From the NCBI RefSeq assembly GCF_014655955.1, contig NZ_BNBO01000006.1, positions 1-64,000 of the forward strand: 64,000 nt of DNA. Direction: 5' to 3'. The notes below the pieces were generated by a model. It worked only from the letters and a program-made list of their open reading frames with translations. It was not told the DNA's origin and searched no databases. The translations under genes were made by a program, and so were the position numbers. The DNA comes from Kitasatospora indigofera (GTDB lineage: Bacteria; Actinomycetota; Actinomycetes; Streptomycetales; Streptomycetaceae). Shown here piece by piece: positions 21,621 to 30,357 of this stretch (positions within the stretch are counted from its first letter, which is position 1; each line of letters begins with the position of its first letter).

Positions 21621-23729
21621 TCAGACGACGGTCCGGCAGACCGTTCCGTTCAGCCTGAAGACCGTCGGGGGCGGGTTGGCGCCGTTGTTGCCGCCGACGA
21701 AGCCGAAGTCGGCGGAGTTGCCGCCGTTCGGCGCGAGCCGCGCGTTGTACGCGCCGTTGGTCACGCGGACGTGCTGCCCCGCAGCGGTGATGTTCGCGTT
21801 CCACCACGAGTTGACGGACTGTCCGGTGGACGGCCAGTCGAAGTCCAGCGTCCAGCCGTTGATGTCCGCCGGGCCGAGGTTGCTCACCACGACGCCGGCC
21901 ACGAAACCGTTGCCCCAGCCGGCGGTCAGCCGGTACGAGACGGTGCAGGTGCTGTCGTTCGGGGTGCCGGTGGTGAAGGTCAGCGGGACGGAGGGCCGGG
22001 AGAGGCGCCCCGCCTGGTCCCGGGCCAGCACGTTGACCGTGTGCCGGGTGCCCGGCGGCAGGTTGTGGAGCGTGGCGGAGGTGCCGGTGGAGGTGCCGAG
22101 CGACTGGACGGTGGTGCCGAGCTGCTCGTAGACCTCGTACTTGTCCACCGCGCCGGCGGCGGCCGGCCAGTTGAGGGTGACGGTGCCGGCGCCCTCCGAG
22201 CTGGTCCGCGGTGCGCCGGGAGCACCTACGGTGGCGGCGGACGAGCCGGTGCCGGGCTGCGGGTGGACGGTCAGCACGGTGATGGAGTACGGGGCCAGGG
22301 TCGCTGAGGAGGACGTGGCGGTACCGGTCGCGTCCACCAGGCCCTCGTCACCGGGCGCCCACCGCTGGACCGAGGGAGCCCCGGAGGCGGCGGTGAAGCC
22401 CAGGTACCGCAGGTCCACGGTGTGCGCGGCGGTGGAACTCTTGTTCAGCAGCAGGACGCTGAGGTCGCCGTCGGCCCGGAGCACGGCGTGCGACGACACC
22501 TCGGACCCGGAGGTGCCGGAGGCCACCATGCTGTCGCCCGGGTCGCTGAGGGCGCCCAGCGCCTTGATGCCGTAGTACGGCGCGAACGGGGTGTTCACCG
22601 CGGGCTCGCAGACACTGCCGGTGCAACTGCCGTTCGACAGCATGCCCATGTCGCCGTAGTCGGTCTCGCCGCCCACGGTGGTGATGGCGCCCGCGCCGTT
22701 GTGGGTGTCCCACCAGTCCACGGTGAAGACGCCGTTCTCCAGCGCCGTGATCATGGCCTCGGCGGCGAACAGGCCGTTGGGGCGGCTGGTGAAGGCGCCG
22801 CTGCCGGAGTTGGAGTTCACCTCGGTCATCGCGATGCCGATGTTCGCGGAGTCGGCCCCCGCGTACCGGTCCACCAGGTCGCGCACCTCGCGGAGCTCAC
22901 CGGGCAGTTGCTGCACGGCGGCCAGCGACTGGTCGCCGTCGCTGGCGTTGGGGTACCAGTGGACGCTGACGAAGTCGATGTCGTGGGCGACGGCGGCGAG
23001 CACGGTGTGGTTCCAGTCGGCGGTGTCGCCGGCGGCCACGATCCCGTCCGGCCAGTTGCCGGGCATGGTGAGCACCGCGCCGATCTTGACGGTGGGGTCG
23101 ACGGCCTTCATGGCCGTGGCGTACGCCTTGACCTCCCTGGCGTACTGGTCCGGCGTCTTGTCGGCGTGGGTGTCGTTCTCCCAGCCGTTGCCGTAGACGC
23201 CGTTGCCGTAGATCTCGTTGCCGATCTCCCAGTACTTCGCCCCGTAGCCCTTGGTGACGTTGGCGTACCGGACCCAGTCCGCGGCCTCCTGGGCCGTGCC
23301 GGAGCCGTAGTTGGCGATCAGGACCGGCTGGGCCCCGGAGGCCCGCACCGTCCCCATGAAGGCGTCGAAGCCGGTGCCGGGGGCGACGTAGCCGCCGGGT
23401 GCGGTGTTGTCGACCCAGTGGTAGATGTCGGAGTAGGAGCCGCCCGGGTAGCGCAGGGCGCCGATCCCGGCGGCCCGGTACAGGGACGTCACCTGGGGGT
23501 CGTTCATGGACGAGTCCCAGATGGCGGTGTTGGCGCCGAGTGCGGTGGGGCTGACGGTGCCCAGGCCCGCGCTCGTGTTGACCGTGACCGTGGTGTCGCC
23601 GGTGGCGGCCGGGTCGGCCGCGGCGGCGGGGGTGGACAGCGGCAGGGCCGCGGCCACCACGGCCAGGGCGGCCGAGGCCGTCACGGCGAGGGGGCGGCGG
23701 AGCCGGTCTGGTCTCCTGCGGAACAGCAT
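21621..23729 (-). CDS. Secreted clan GH-A glycosidase with Fn3 and CBM2 (GH51/GH39-like)
   Basis: A 702-residue exported enzyme. The signal peptide is about residues 1-38 (TPAAA-A). The catalytic (beta/alpha)8 barrel carries WEIGNEIYG with the acid/base Glu172 and IAMTEVNS with the nucleophile Glu303, the clan GH-A pattern seen in arabinofuranosidases and related enzymes. A beta-sandwich, an Fn3 domain (about 505-595) and a C-terminal CBM2 (about 605-702, bounded by CTVSY and GTVCR) follow. Exact substrate is uncertain; alpha-L-arabinofuranosidase or a cellulose-linked hemicellulase is likely. GGGAGGAA precedes the ATG. A CebR-type box lies about 160 bases upstream. Confidence 0.85.
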   Translation of the reverse strand: MLFRRRPDRLRRPLAVTASAALAVVAAALPLSTPAAAADPAATGDTTVTVNTSAGLGTVSPTALGANTAIWDSSMNDPQVTSLYRAAGIGALRYPGGSYSDIYHWVDNTAPGGYVAPGTGFDAFMGTVRASGAQPVLIANYGSGTAQEAADWVRYANVTKGYGAKYWEIGNEIYGNGVYGNGWENDTHADKTPDQYAREVKAYATAMKAVDPTVKIGAVLTMPGNWPDGIVAAGDTADWNHTVLAAVAHDIDFVSVHWYPNASDGDQSLAAVQQLPGELREVRDLVDRYAGADSANIGIAMTEVNSNSGSGAFTSRPNGLFAAEAMITALENGVFTVDWWDTHNGAGAITTVGGETDYGDMGMLSNGSCTGSVCEPAVNTPFAPYYGIKALGALSDPGDSMVASGTSGSEVSSHAVLRADGDLSVLLLNKSSTAAHTVDLRYLGFTAASGAPSVQRWAPGDEGLVDATGTATSSSATLAPYSITVLTVHPQPGTGSSAATVGAPGAPRTSSEGAGTVTLNWPAAAGAVDKYEVYEQLGTTVQSLGTSTGTSATLHNLPPGTRHTVNVLARDQAGRLSRPSVPLTFTTGTPNDSTCTVSYRLTAGWGNGFVAGVVVSNLGPADINGWTLDFDWPSTGQSVNSWWNANITAAGQHVRVTNGAYNARLAPNGGNSADFGFVGGNNGANPPPTVFRLNGTVCRTVV

Positions 23730-24150
23730 GGGGGAGTTCCTCCCGGGTGGAACGCCGGTCCGTGGCCACGCCGCGGAGCCGGACGATGGACGGGGAACTG
23801 TGCGGTGCGCCGCGCCGCGTGGGCCGTGACCGGCCGTGCGACGGTGGGGCGCGGGTTGGAGCATGGGTGGAGTACGGGTGGAGCGAGCGTGGGAGCGCTC
23901 CCATATTGGGAGGGGTGCGCCGGTCATGTCAATCTTCCTGACACGCCTGAACGCAGGACGGTCCCGGCGCGGGAGCCGGCCGCCCCACGGGCCGGCGGCA
24001 TCCGCGCCGGACCCGGCCGCCCCCCGCCCAGGTCGGCACCGCTGTCAACTGCCGCTCACCCGTTCGGACTTCCCGCGCGCTCTCGGTGGCGGCACCAGAC
24101 TCGCCGTGCCGGCCGGAGACAGCGTCCGGGGGCTCACCTCGAAGGGGCCG
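23730..24150. promoter_or_regulatory. Promoter region of the clan GH-A enzyme
   Basis: This 421-base gap holds the CebR-type palindrome at 23890-23903. The rest (to the 3' end of the lipoprotein gene at 24151) shows nothing that I recognise. Confidence 0.45.
23890..23903. promoter_or_regulatory. CebR-type operator
   Basis: TGGGAGCGCTCCCA is the exact palindromic core also present at 18464-18477. It sits upstream of the minus-strand glycosidase, so both secreted enzymes should respond to the same repressor. Confidence 0.9.
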
Positions 24151-24819
24151 TCAGCACTGCGCCGGGCCCTCGGCGTGCACCTCGACGGTGTCCGGCACCT
24201 GCCGGCCGGCCCGTTCGACGGTGGCACGGTAGGTGCCCCCCAGCCCCCTGGGGTAGGTCACGGAGTACGCGGTGCGGGCGACTCCGCCGATCGTCACGGC
24301 CAGGACCTTGTGGGTGGGGAAGTGCTGCGGCCCGCAGGAGATCTCCTCCAACGTCTCGCCGCTCGCCAGCAGCAGGCCGTTCCAGCTGTCGCCGCGGTCG
24401 TTCAGGCTGGACGAAATGATCATCTGCAACCCGGGGGAGGGGGCCGCGATGATGTCCGACTCCTTGTCGCACCCGACCGAGAAGGTCGACCCGTCGTAGG
24501 ACTGGGCCTTGCAGATGCCACCGTCCCCCTCGGACAGCCAGAGCAGTTGAGGCACCTCCACGTCGTTCCACCTGAGGGGCACCACCGAGCCTTCGACGGC
24601 GGGCCGGCCGGCCCGCTCGGCCGCCTCCAGGGCCAGTCGCTGTGCCTCCTGCGGGAACCCGGGCGGCGTCGGCACGGCGGGAGCCGCCGAGGAGGTGGGG
24701 CCGGCCGACCGCACCGGACCCGCCGGGTCGGTCGCGCCGGACGTACAGGCGGCGGAGCCTGTGAGCAGGAGTACGAGAGCGGTACGCATTGCCGCAGTCC
24801 GTGCAGGGTTCTGGGCCAT
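24151..24819 (-). CDS. Putative secreted lipoprotein
   Basis: A 222-residue protein. The N-terminus has a short positive region, a hydrophobic core ALVLLLTGSAA and a lipobox-type cysteine at residue 25, followed by a Ser/Ala/Pro-rich tether to about residue 55. This suggests lipid anchoring outside the membrane. The globular part has four more cysteines (in ICKAQ, VGCDK, ISCGP and the terminal AQC), which could form two disulphides. No family is recognised. GGGGGAACC precedes the ATG. Confidence 0.7.
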   Translation of the reverse strand: MAQNPARTAAMRTALVLLLTGSAACTSGATDPAGPVRSAGPTSSAAPAVPTPPGFPQEAQRLALEAAERAGRPAVEGSVVPLRWNDVEVPQLLWLSEGDGGICKAQSYDGSTFSVGCDKESDIIAAPSPGLQMIISSSLNDRGDSWNGLLLASGETLEEISCGPQHFPTHKVLAVTIGGVARTAYSVTYPRGLGGTYRATVERAGRQVPDTVEVHAEGPAQC

Positions 24820-24851
24820 CGTGGTTCCCCCCGTTGTTGCATCGGCTTCGA

Positions 24852-25664
24852 TCAGCAGGACACTGCGGTGCGCCGAATCGGTTCCGGCGTGTCCGATGTA
24901 CGCGGCCGGCCGCCAGGATCCGATGACCCTTCAGTGCCGGCCGAAGGTACCGAGCCCCCTCGGTCCTGCCGGTCGTCCTGGTCGTAGCCGACGTTGAAGC
25001 CGACGCCGTGGGCGAGGGCGAACGCACGGGCCTCGGTCAGCAGCCGACGGAGCAGGGCGGCCGCTGACGGTGCTCGGAGCTCCAGTTCGGCCCAGTGGAC
25101 GAAGGTCAGGTTGTCGGGCATCGCGACGAGACCGGTGACCGCGTCCCGGAACGCGTCCCAGTTCATCCCGTAGAAGGCGGGGAAGCCGAGCTCGCGCTTG
25201 AGGACGGCGTGCAGGTCGCGCTCGCTCCGCACCTGGCCGACGTCGACGACCACGTGCCGGCCCGGTGCCGGATCGGGGTCCGCGGGGAGCCCCCAGAAGG
25301 AGGGGAGCCACCAGCACAAGGCTGACGGGTCATCGGGGAACGATCGGTGATCCTCGTCCCGCCAGTCCTCGAAGACGTCGTTGGCCGGATCGACCGGGCG
25401 CCAGCCAGGAGCCGTCGGCTCGTCGGCCGCGGGGGGCCGGACGAACCGCAGGCCCGGGTGGTCGAAGGCCCCGATCTCCTGGAAGTTCCGCTGCGCCTGG
25501 ACCAGGGGGACCTGATTGGCGCCGCCCGGCATGAGCGGCCACCGGAGCTGCGCCGCGTCGTCCTCCCAGTGGCAGACCGGGCAGTTGATGCCTGAACCGG
25601 GCCATCCCTCCGCCAGGTCGAAGACGAGACGGCCACAACAGGGGCAGGGCCGGCGGGTGTCCAT
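24852..25664 (-). CDS. CPCC zinc-binding domain fused to a barstar-like domain
   Basis: A 270-residue two-domain protein. The N-terminal segment opens with PCPCCG and later has CPVCHWEDDAAQ, the Cys-rich CPCC domain (Cys 7, 9, 10, 28 and 31). After a linker, HVVVDVGQVRSERDLHAVLK and FYGMNWDAFRDAV (about 140-180) match the barstar RNase-inhibitor fold. Barstar-like proteins neutralise barnase-type RNases; CPCC domains are often seen near toxin/immunity genes. No barnase is visible nearby. The start could also be 27 bases upstream (25691). It is divergent from the injection-system operon. The last 40 residues are low-complexity and polar. Confidence 0.75.
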   Translation of the reverse strand: MDTRRPCPCCGRLVFDLAEGWPGSGINCPVCHWEDDAAQLRWPLMPGGANQVPLVQAQRNFQEIGAFDHPGLRFVRPPAADEPTAPGWRPVDPANDVFEDWRDEDHRSFPDDPSALCWWLPSFWGLPADPDPAPGRHVVVDVGQVRSERDLHAVLKRELGFPAFYGMNWDAFRDAVTGLVAMPDNLTFVHWAELELRAPSAAALLRRLLTEARAFALAHGVGFNVGYDQDDRQDRGGSVPSAGTEGSSDPGGRPRTSDTPEPIRRTAVSC

Positions 25665-25708
25665 CGCGCCAGTCTTCACCGGAGCGGCCATCGGCGGCCA
25701 CCCGTTTC

Positions 25709-25734
25709 CCGGGCGACGGGCACCCGTCGCCCGG
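25709..25734. repeat. Inverted repeat between CPCC-barstar gene and injection-system operon
   Basis: CCGGGCGACGGG and CCCGTCGCCCGG form a 12-bp stem with a two-base spacer in the divergent gap. It is upstream of both genes, so it is an operator or insulator candidate and not an ordinary terminator. Confidence 0.45.
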
Positions 25735-25951
25735 CCGGGCCGGTGGCCGACCGGGCTAATGCCGTCACCTCATCGAAGGATCCGGTTCCCCGGCGCGGAC
25801 GATCCACCGCACTGTTCGCATACGGTGTCCCGGGGTTAGCCGAGCAGCGTCATCCGGCGCTCTCGCCCGTGCGGAATCCCCGGCCGTCCGGGGATCTGCC
25901 GGCGAATGCCCCGGGGGAGCCGAATGCCGGGCTGGAGAGAAGAGGGATTCC

Positions 25952-27742
25952 GTGCCTGTGAACGCCACCTATCCCGGCGTCTACATCGATGAGGTCAAGA
26001 GCGCGGTCCGGACCATCACCGGCGTTCCGACCGCCGTCGCCGCCTTCGTCGGGTACGCGCCCCGCGGGCCGGTCGACCGCCCGGTGCACATCACCAGCTG
26101 GGCGGACTACGAGAACGTCTTCGGCGGCCTGCACACGGAAAGCCCCCTGGGCCACGCCGTCTACCAGTTCTACCTGAACGGTGGCAGCGAGGCGGAGATC
26201 GTCCGGGTGGTGGGTGACGCTCAGCCCGTCGTGCTTCCCATCGGTGGCTCGCGGTGGGGCGGAGGCGGCGCCCCCGCCCCCGCCCCCGCCTCCGAGACCG
26301 CCTCCGAGCCGTCGCCCGAGACGGCCTCGGAGGGAGGCGAGGAGACCGCGGAAGCCCCGCCGGCCGTACCGGCCCGTGGTCGCGGGCGCGGCGGCGGTGC
26401 CGGTGCGGGTGGTCCCGCCCTGCTGGCCGCCAGCCCCGGCTCCTGGGCCCGGAACCTCCGCTCGCGGGTGGACTACGACACCTCGGAGGGCCCGCACCAG
26501 GCCCAGGAGAGCCGCAAGCTGTACAACCTGACGATCCGGGACACCGGCACCGGCGCGGAGGAGAGATACCTCAACGTCAGCATCGAGAAGGACAGCCCGC
26601 GCAACCTCGAACACCTGCTGGCCACCTCACGGCTGGTGAAGGTGGTTCCGGGCCGTCCCGTCGAGGAACTGCCGCTCAAGAACGACAGCCCGGACCCGCC
26701 CGGCGCCGACCCCTGGGCGGACCCCGGGACGCCGGGGCAGGGCCGGGAGTGCTTCCGCACCCCGGACCGGGGCGGTCCTCAGGACGACGCCCTGCCGACG
26801 AGGGACAGCTACCTCGCCGGCGAGAAGGACAAGAGCGGCCTCTTCCAGCTGCGGAAGACGGACATCTTCAATCTGCTCTGCCTGCCCGGCTGCCAGGACC
26901 ATCTCGCCGGCCAGGCCGGGGCGGTGAAACTCGTCCTGGACCAGGCGCTGAAGCTCTGCGTGGACCGGCGCGCGATCCTGATGGTGGATCCGCCGGTGGA
27001 GTGGACCCGGCAGCCCGGAGGGGCACCCCTGTCCCTCGACGTGGTCGCGGACTTCGCGGACAACCCACCCCCGGGCCTCCCGAACGGCGACACGAAGAAC
27101 GCCGTGCTCTACTTCCCCCGGGTCGTCGCACCGGACCCGCTGCGCGGGGGCGCTCCGATGCCGTTCCCGCCCTGCGGGGTGATGGCCGGCGTCCTCGCGC
27201 GGACCGACGCGCGACGCGGCGTGTGGAAGGCGCCGGCGGGCACGGACGCCTCGCTGAACGGCGTCACCGAGCTGGAGGTGCCGCTCACCGACCTGGAGAA
27301 CGGCCGTCTCAACCCGCTCGGCATCAACTGCCTCCGCCGGCTCCCGGCCGTGGGGCCGGTGGCCTGGGGAGCGCGCACCATGCGCGGAGCCGACCGGCTG
27401 GCCGACGAATGGAAGTACCTGCCGGTGCGCCGGCTCGCCCTGTTCGTGGAGGAGAGCCTCTTCCGGGGCACCCAGTGGGTGGTGTTCGAGCCCAACGACG
27501 AGCCGCTGTGGGCATCGATCCGGCTGAACGTCGGAGCGTTCATGAACTCGCTGTTCCGCGCAGGCGCCTTCCAGGGGCGCACGCCCCAGGAGGCGTACCT
27601 GGTCAAGTGCGACCGGGAGAACAACCCGCAGAACGACATCGACCGCGGGATCGTCAACGTCCAGGTCGGCTTCGCACCGCTGAAGCCGGCCGAGTTCGTG
27701 ATCGTCCACATCCAGCAGCTCGCCGGGCAGATCCAGGTCTAG
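25952..27742 (+). CDS. Contractile injection system sheath protein
   Basis: A 596-residue phage-tail-sheath family protein, the first gene of the eCIS operon. It polymerises around the tube and contracts to drive firing. The N-terminus YPGVYIDEVKSAVRTITGVP and the C-terminus with SLFRGTQWVVFEPNDEPLW and FRAGAFQGRTPQEAYLVKCD are diagnostic of eCIS sheaths (Afp2-type). A low-complexity Ala/Pro/Glu then Arg/Gly-rich segment at about 97-155 replaces part of a surface domain. Start is GTG at 25952, downstream of GGAGAGAAGAGGG. Only one sheath gene is present, unlike the three of Afp. Confidence 0.95.
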   Translation: MPVNATYPGVYIDEVKSAVRTITGVPTAVAAFVGYAPRGPVDRPVHITSWADYENVFGGLHTESPLGHAVYQFYLNGGSEAEIVRVVGDAQPVVLPIGGSRWGGGGAPAPAPASETASEPSPETASEGGEETAEAPPAVPARGRGRGGGAGAGGPALLAASPGSWARNLRSRVDYDTSEGPHQAQESRKLYNLTIRDTGTGAEERYLNVSIEKDSPRNLEHLLATSRLVKVVPGRPVEELPLKNDSPDPPGADPWADPGTPGQGRECFRTPDRGGPQDDALPTRDSYLAGEKDKSGLFQLRKTDIFNLLCLPGCQDHLAGQAGAVKLVLDQALKLCVDRRAILMVDPPVEWTRQPGGAPLSLDVVADFADNPPPGLPNGDTKNAVLYFPRVVAPDPLRGGAPMPFPPCGVMAGVLARTDARRGVWKAPAGTDASLNGVTELEVPLTDLENGRLNPLGINCLRRLPAVGPVAWGARTMRGADRLADEWKYLPVRRLALFVEESLFRGTQWVVFEPNDEPLWASIRLNVGAFMNSLFRAGAFQGRTPQEAYLVKCDRENNPQNDIDRGIVNVQVGFAPLKPAEFVIVHIQQLAGQIQV

Positions 27743-27753
27743 GAGGACGGCTG

Positions 27754-28278
27754 ATGCCGGAAATCACGCGCCGGGACCCTTTCAAGAACTTCCGGTTCCG
27801 GGTGAAGTTCAGCGGGTCCACCGAGTACATCGCAGGAATCAGCAAGGTCAGCGGTCTGAAGCGGTCCACCGAAGTGATCAAGCACCGTGACGGCGGGGAC
27901 CCCGGGAGCAGCCGTAAGCTCCCGGGCCGCACCGAGTACGAGGCCATCTCGCTGGAGCGCGGCTGCACGGTCGACACGGTGTTCGAGGAGTGGGCCAACA
28001 GGGTGTGGAGCCTGCGGAACTCGGCGGGCGGACTGGAGACCTCCCTCAAGGACTTCCGCCGCGACCTGATCATCGACGTGTTCGACGAGGGCGGTCAGGT
28101 GGTGCTCTCCTACTCCGTCCACGACTGCTGGGTCTCGGAGTACCAGGGCCTGCCGGACCTCGACGCCAACGCCAACGGGGTCGCGTTCGAGCACATCAAG
28201 CTGGAGCACCACGGCTGGGTGCGCGAGCGTACCGACCCGCCGCAGCTGCCGCAGTTCAGCGACACGGCCTCAGGGTGA
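27754..28278 (+). CDS. Injection system inner tube protein (gp19-like)
   Basis: A 174-residue tail tube protein, which stacks as hexamers to form the injected tube. Typical sequence is RDPFKNFRFRVKFSGSTEYI near the start and the later KRSTEVIKHRDGGDPGSS, NSAGGLETSLKDFRRDLIID and FEHIKLEHHGWVRE. The ATG at 27754 has a perfect AGGAGGA that overlaps the sheath stop, so the two are co-translated. It is the only tube protein of this type in the operon. Confidence 0.95.
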   Translation: MPEITRRDPFKNFRFRVKFSGSTEYIAGISKVSGLKRSTEVIKHRDGGDPGSSRKLPGRTEYEAISLERGCTVDTVFEEWANRVWSLRNSAGGLETSLKDFRRDLIIDVFDEGGQVVLSYSVHDCWVSEYQGLPDLDANANGVAFEHIKLEHHGWVRERTDPPQLPQFSDTASG

Positions 28279-28282
28279 CCCG

Positions 28283-28996
28283 ATGAGGCCGGAACTGACC
28301 GAGTCGCAGCTGCTCGCCGTCTGGGAGGCCGGGACGGGGCAGGCACCGCCGGTCCGGGCCCTGCTGCTCGCCGCGGCAGCGGCGGCGCCCGGCGAGGCGG
28401 TCGCCGATCTCACCCTGGCCGGCCTGAACGAACTCCTGCTCGACCTGCGCGAGGAATCCTTCGGGCCGGTCCTCCCCTGCGCCGCCGAATGCCCGGGCTG
28501 CGACGAGCCCCTCGACGTCTTGGTCACGACGGACGAGTTGCGAGCACCGGGGAGGCGCACCGTGCCGTACCCCTCGGCCACCCTCCTGGCCGAGGGGTAC
28601 GAGGTCACCTACCGCGCACTGACCGGACGGGACGTGCTGGCCGTCGACCCCGACGCGCCCGACGCCCGCCGTACGCTGCTGCGCCGTTGCGTGGTCGGCG
28701 CGGAGCCCGCGGCGGAGGTGCTCCCGGACGTGGTTCTCGAAGCACTGGCGCAGCGGCTCGCGGACCTCGATCCGGGTGCCGACACGGTCCTCCCGCTCAG
28801 CTGCCCGCACTGCGGGCACGACTGGACGGCGGCGCTCGACGTCGCCGGCCACCTGTGGGCGGAGGTCGAGGGGTACGCCCGGCGGCTCCTCCACGAGGTG
28901 CACACGCTCGCCCGTGGGTACGGGTGGTCGGAGTCCGACGTCCTGACCGTGAGCCCGGCCCGGCGCCGGTTCTACCTGGAGGCGACGGCCGGATGA
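28283..28996 (+). CDS. Conserved injection-system protein with two CxxC knuckles
   Basis: A 237-residue protein four bases after the tube gene. It has two zinc-knuckle pairs, AECPGCDEPLDV (about 70-81) and LSCPHCGHDWTA (about 173-184), within alpha-helical sequence. The type resembles T4 baseplate-hub assembly chaperone-like proteins found in eCIS operons, but that assignment is tentative. A role in assembly and not in the finished particle is inferred from its place. The stop overlaps the next start (ATGA). Confidence 0.6.
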   Translation: MRPELTESQLLAVWEAGTGQAPPVRALLLAAAAAAPGEAVADLTLAGLNELLLDLREESFGPVLPCAAECPGCDEPLDVLVTTDELRAPGRRTVPYPSATLLAEGYEVTYRALTGRDVLAVDPDAPDARRTLLRRCVVGAEPAAEVLPDVVLEALAQRLADLDPGADTVLPLSCPHCGHDWTAALDVAGHLWAEVEGYARRLLHEVHTLARGYGWSESDVLTVSPARRRFYLEATAG

Positions 28997-30357
28997 GCGA
29001 CTTCGTGGGGCGGCTGCTGGGGGAGCCGGGGCCAAGGCTGCGGCCGCTGCCGGCGAACGTCTTCGACGCGGCGGCACCACGTCTGAGGACGGACAGTGCC
29101 CCCGTTCCGCCGGCGTTTGAGCCGGAGGCCCCGGAACCGCGATCCCTTGAACCCTCGTCCCCGGAGCCGTACTTCCCGGCATTCGCGGACCTGGCACCCG
29201 CGCGCCGGGCGCCTGCGGACCCGGTGCCTGCGGGCCTGGCGCCTGCGGACCCGGCACCCGCCGCTCGGGTGCCGGACGTCCCGACTGCGGGGGCGCCGGC
29301 CCCGGTACCGGAGCGGTACGCCCCGGCACCCGCGGTCCGGGCGCCGGAGGCCCCGGCGGCGTGGGTCACGACCGCCCGGGCACCGACGGTGTCGGCACCG
29401 ACGGCGGAACCAGAGCAACCCCTCGAACCCGAGCAGGGGCCCGAACCCGAACCCGAGCACGAGCACGAACCCGAGCGCGAGTACGAACCCGAGCGCGCGT
29501 CGGCGGCACCGCCACCGGGGCCGGGCCACCGGCCGGGCAGAGCGGCGGCCGCACGACGGGGGCCGGGGGAGGGGACCGTGGCCGGCTCCGGCTCCCGCAC
29601 GGTCCGGTTCCCCGACGGGCCCCGGGCCGGCGTCGCCCCGCGCCGCTCACCGGGCCCCGGCCCGGCGGCCGGACCGGGACTGGGGTCCGACAGCGCTCCG
29701 GGGCCGGGCACCCGGACACCGTCCCGGCCTGTCCCGGGAGCGTCGGTCGGGCCGGCGGCACCCGGGCCGCCGGTCAGCGTTGCCTCGGACACCCCCGCGA
29801 GAAGCACCGTCACCCCTGGACGTCCCGAGGCCGAGGGGCCGGGGAACCGCCCTTCGGCAGCGCCGGGCCGGGCACCCGTGGGCGTGCCGGAGGGCGGGCG
29901 GTGGGCTCCCGCTGCGCCTGACCCCGGCCCGCCGGGCATCGCGGCCGGCCCCGACGTCCCCGGAGCCGGCCGCACGGTACGGAGCGCTCCGCCCTCCGCA
30001 CCGGCAGCCCGACCGGGCGCGCCCGGCACCGCCACCCGCACCGACGGCGCCACCCGCACCCGCCCCGGCACCGCCACCGCCACGGGCGCCGCCACCGCCA
30101 CCGGCATCAGCGCCGCCACCGCCACCGGCCATGCCGTGCGGCCCGCGGTGGCCGTGCCCACCGCCGCCGGGTCCGCCGCGGAGGCCCGGGCGGCCGGCGC
30201 GCCGGCGACCACCGGGGCGGTTGTCCGCATCACCATCGACCGGCTCGTGATCCGGGCCGCCCCGCCGCAGCCCGCCCCGCCACCGGCCGCCGCGGCGGGC
30301 CCGCCCGCCCGGCAGCCCCGGCTCGGTCTCGACGAGTACCTCCGGGGGCGGTCGTGA
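28993..30357 (+). CDS. Low-complexity Ala/Pro/Glu-rich injection-system protein
   Basis: A 454-residue protein, translationally coupled at both ends. The first about 35 residues (MSDFVGRLLGEPGPRLRPLP and on) look conserved. Then come degenerate APADPVPAG-like repeats, an acidic EPEPEHEHEPEREYEPE stretch and long Gly/Pro/Ala/Arg/Thr-rich sequence. The last 50 residues recover a structured motif, VVRITIDRLVIRAAPP, and end in LGLDEYLRGRS. This strand-plus-terminal-peptide pattern is seen at the ends of poorly characterised eCIS proteins. Function is unknown; a disordered linker with a docking C-terminus is inferred. Confidence 0.65.
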   Translation: MSDFVGRLLGEPGPRLRPLPANVFDAAAPRLRTDSAPVPPAFEPEAPEPRSLEPSSPEPYFPAFADLAPARRAPADPVPAGLAPADPAPAARVPDVPTAGAPAPVPERYAPAPAVRAPEAPAAWVTTARAPTVSAPTAEPEQPLEPEQGPEPEPEHEHEPEREYEPERASAAPPPGPGHRPGRAAAARRGPGEGTVAGSGSRTVRFPDGPRAGVAPRRSPGPGPAAGPGLGSDSAPGPGTRTPSRPVPGASVGPAAPGPPVSVASDTPARSTVTPGRPEAEGPGNRPSAAPGRAPVGVPEGGRWAPAAPDPGPPGIAAGPDVPGAGRTVRSAPPSAPAARPGAPGTATRTDGATRTRPGTATATGAATATGISAATATGHAVRPAVAVPTAAGSAAEARAAGAPATTGAVVRITIDRLVIRAAPPQPAPPPAAAAGPPARQPRLGLDEYLRGRS

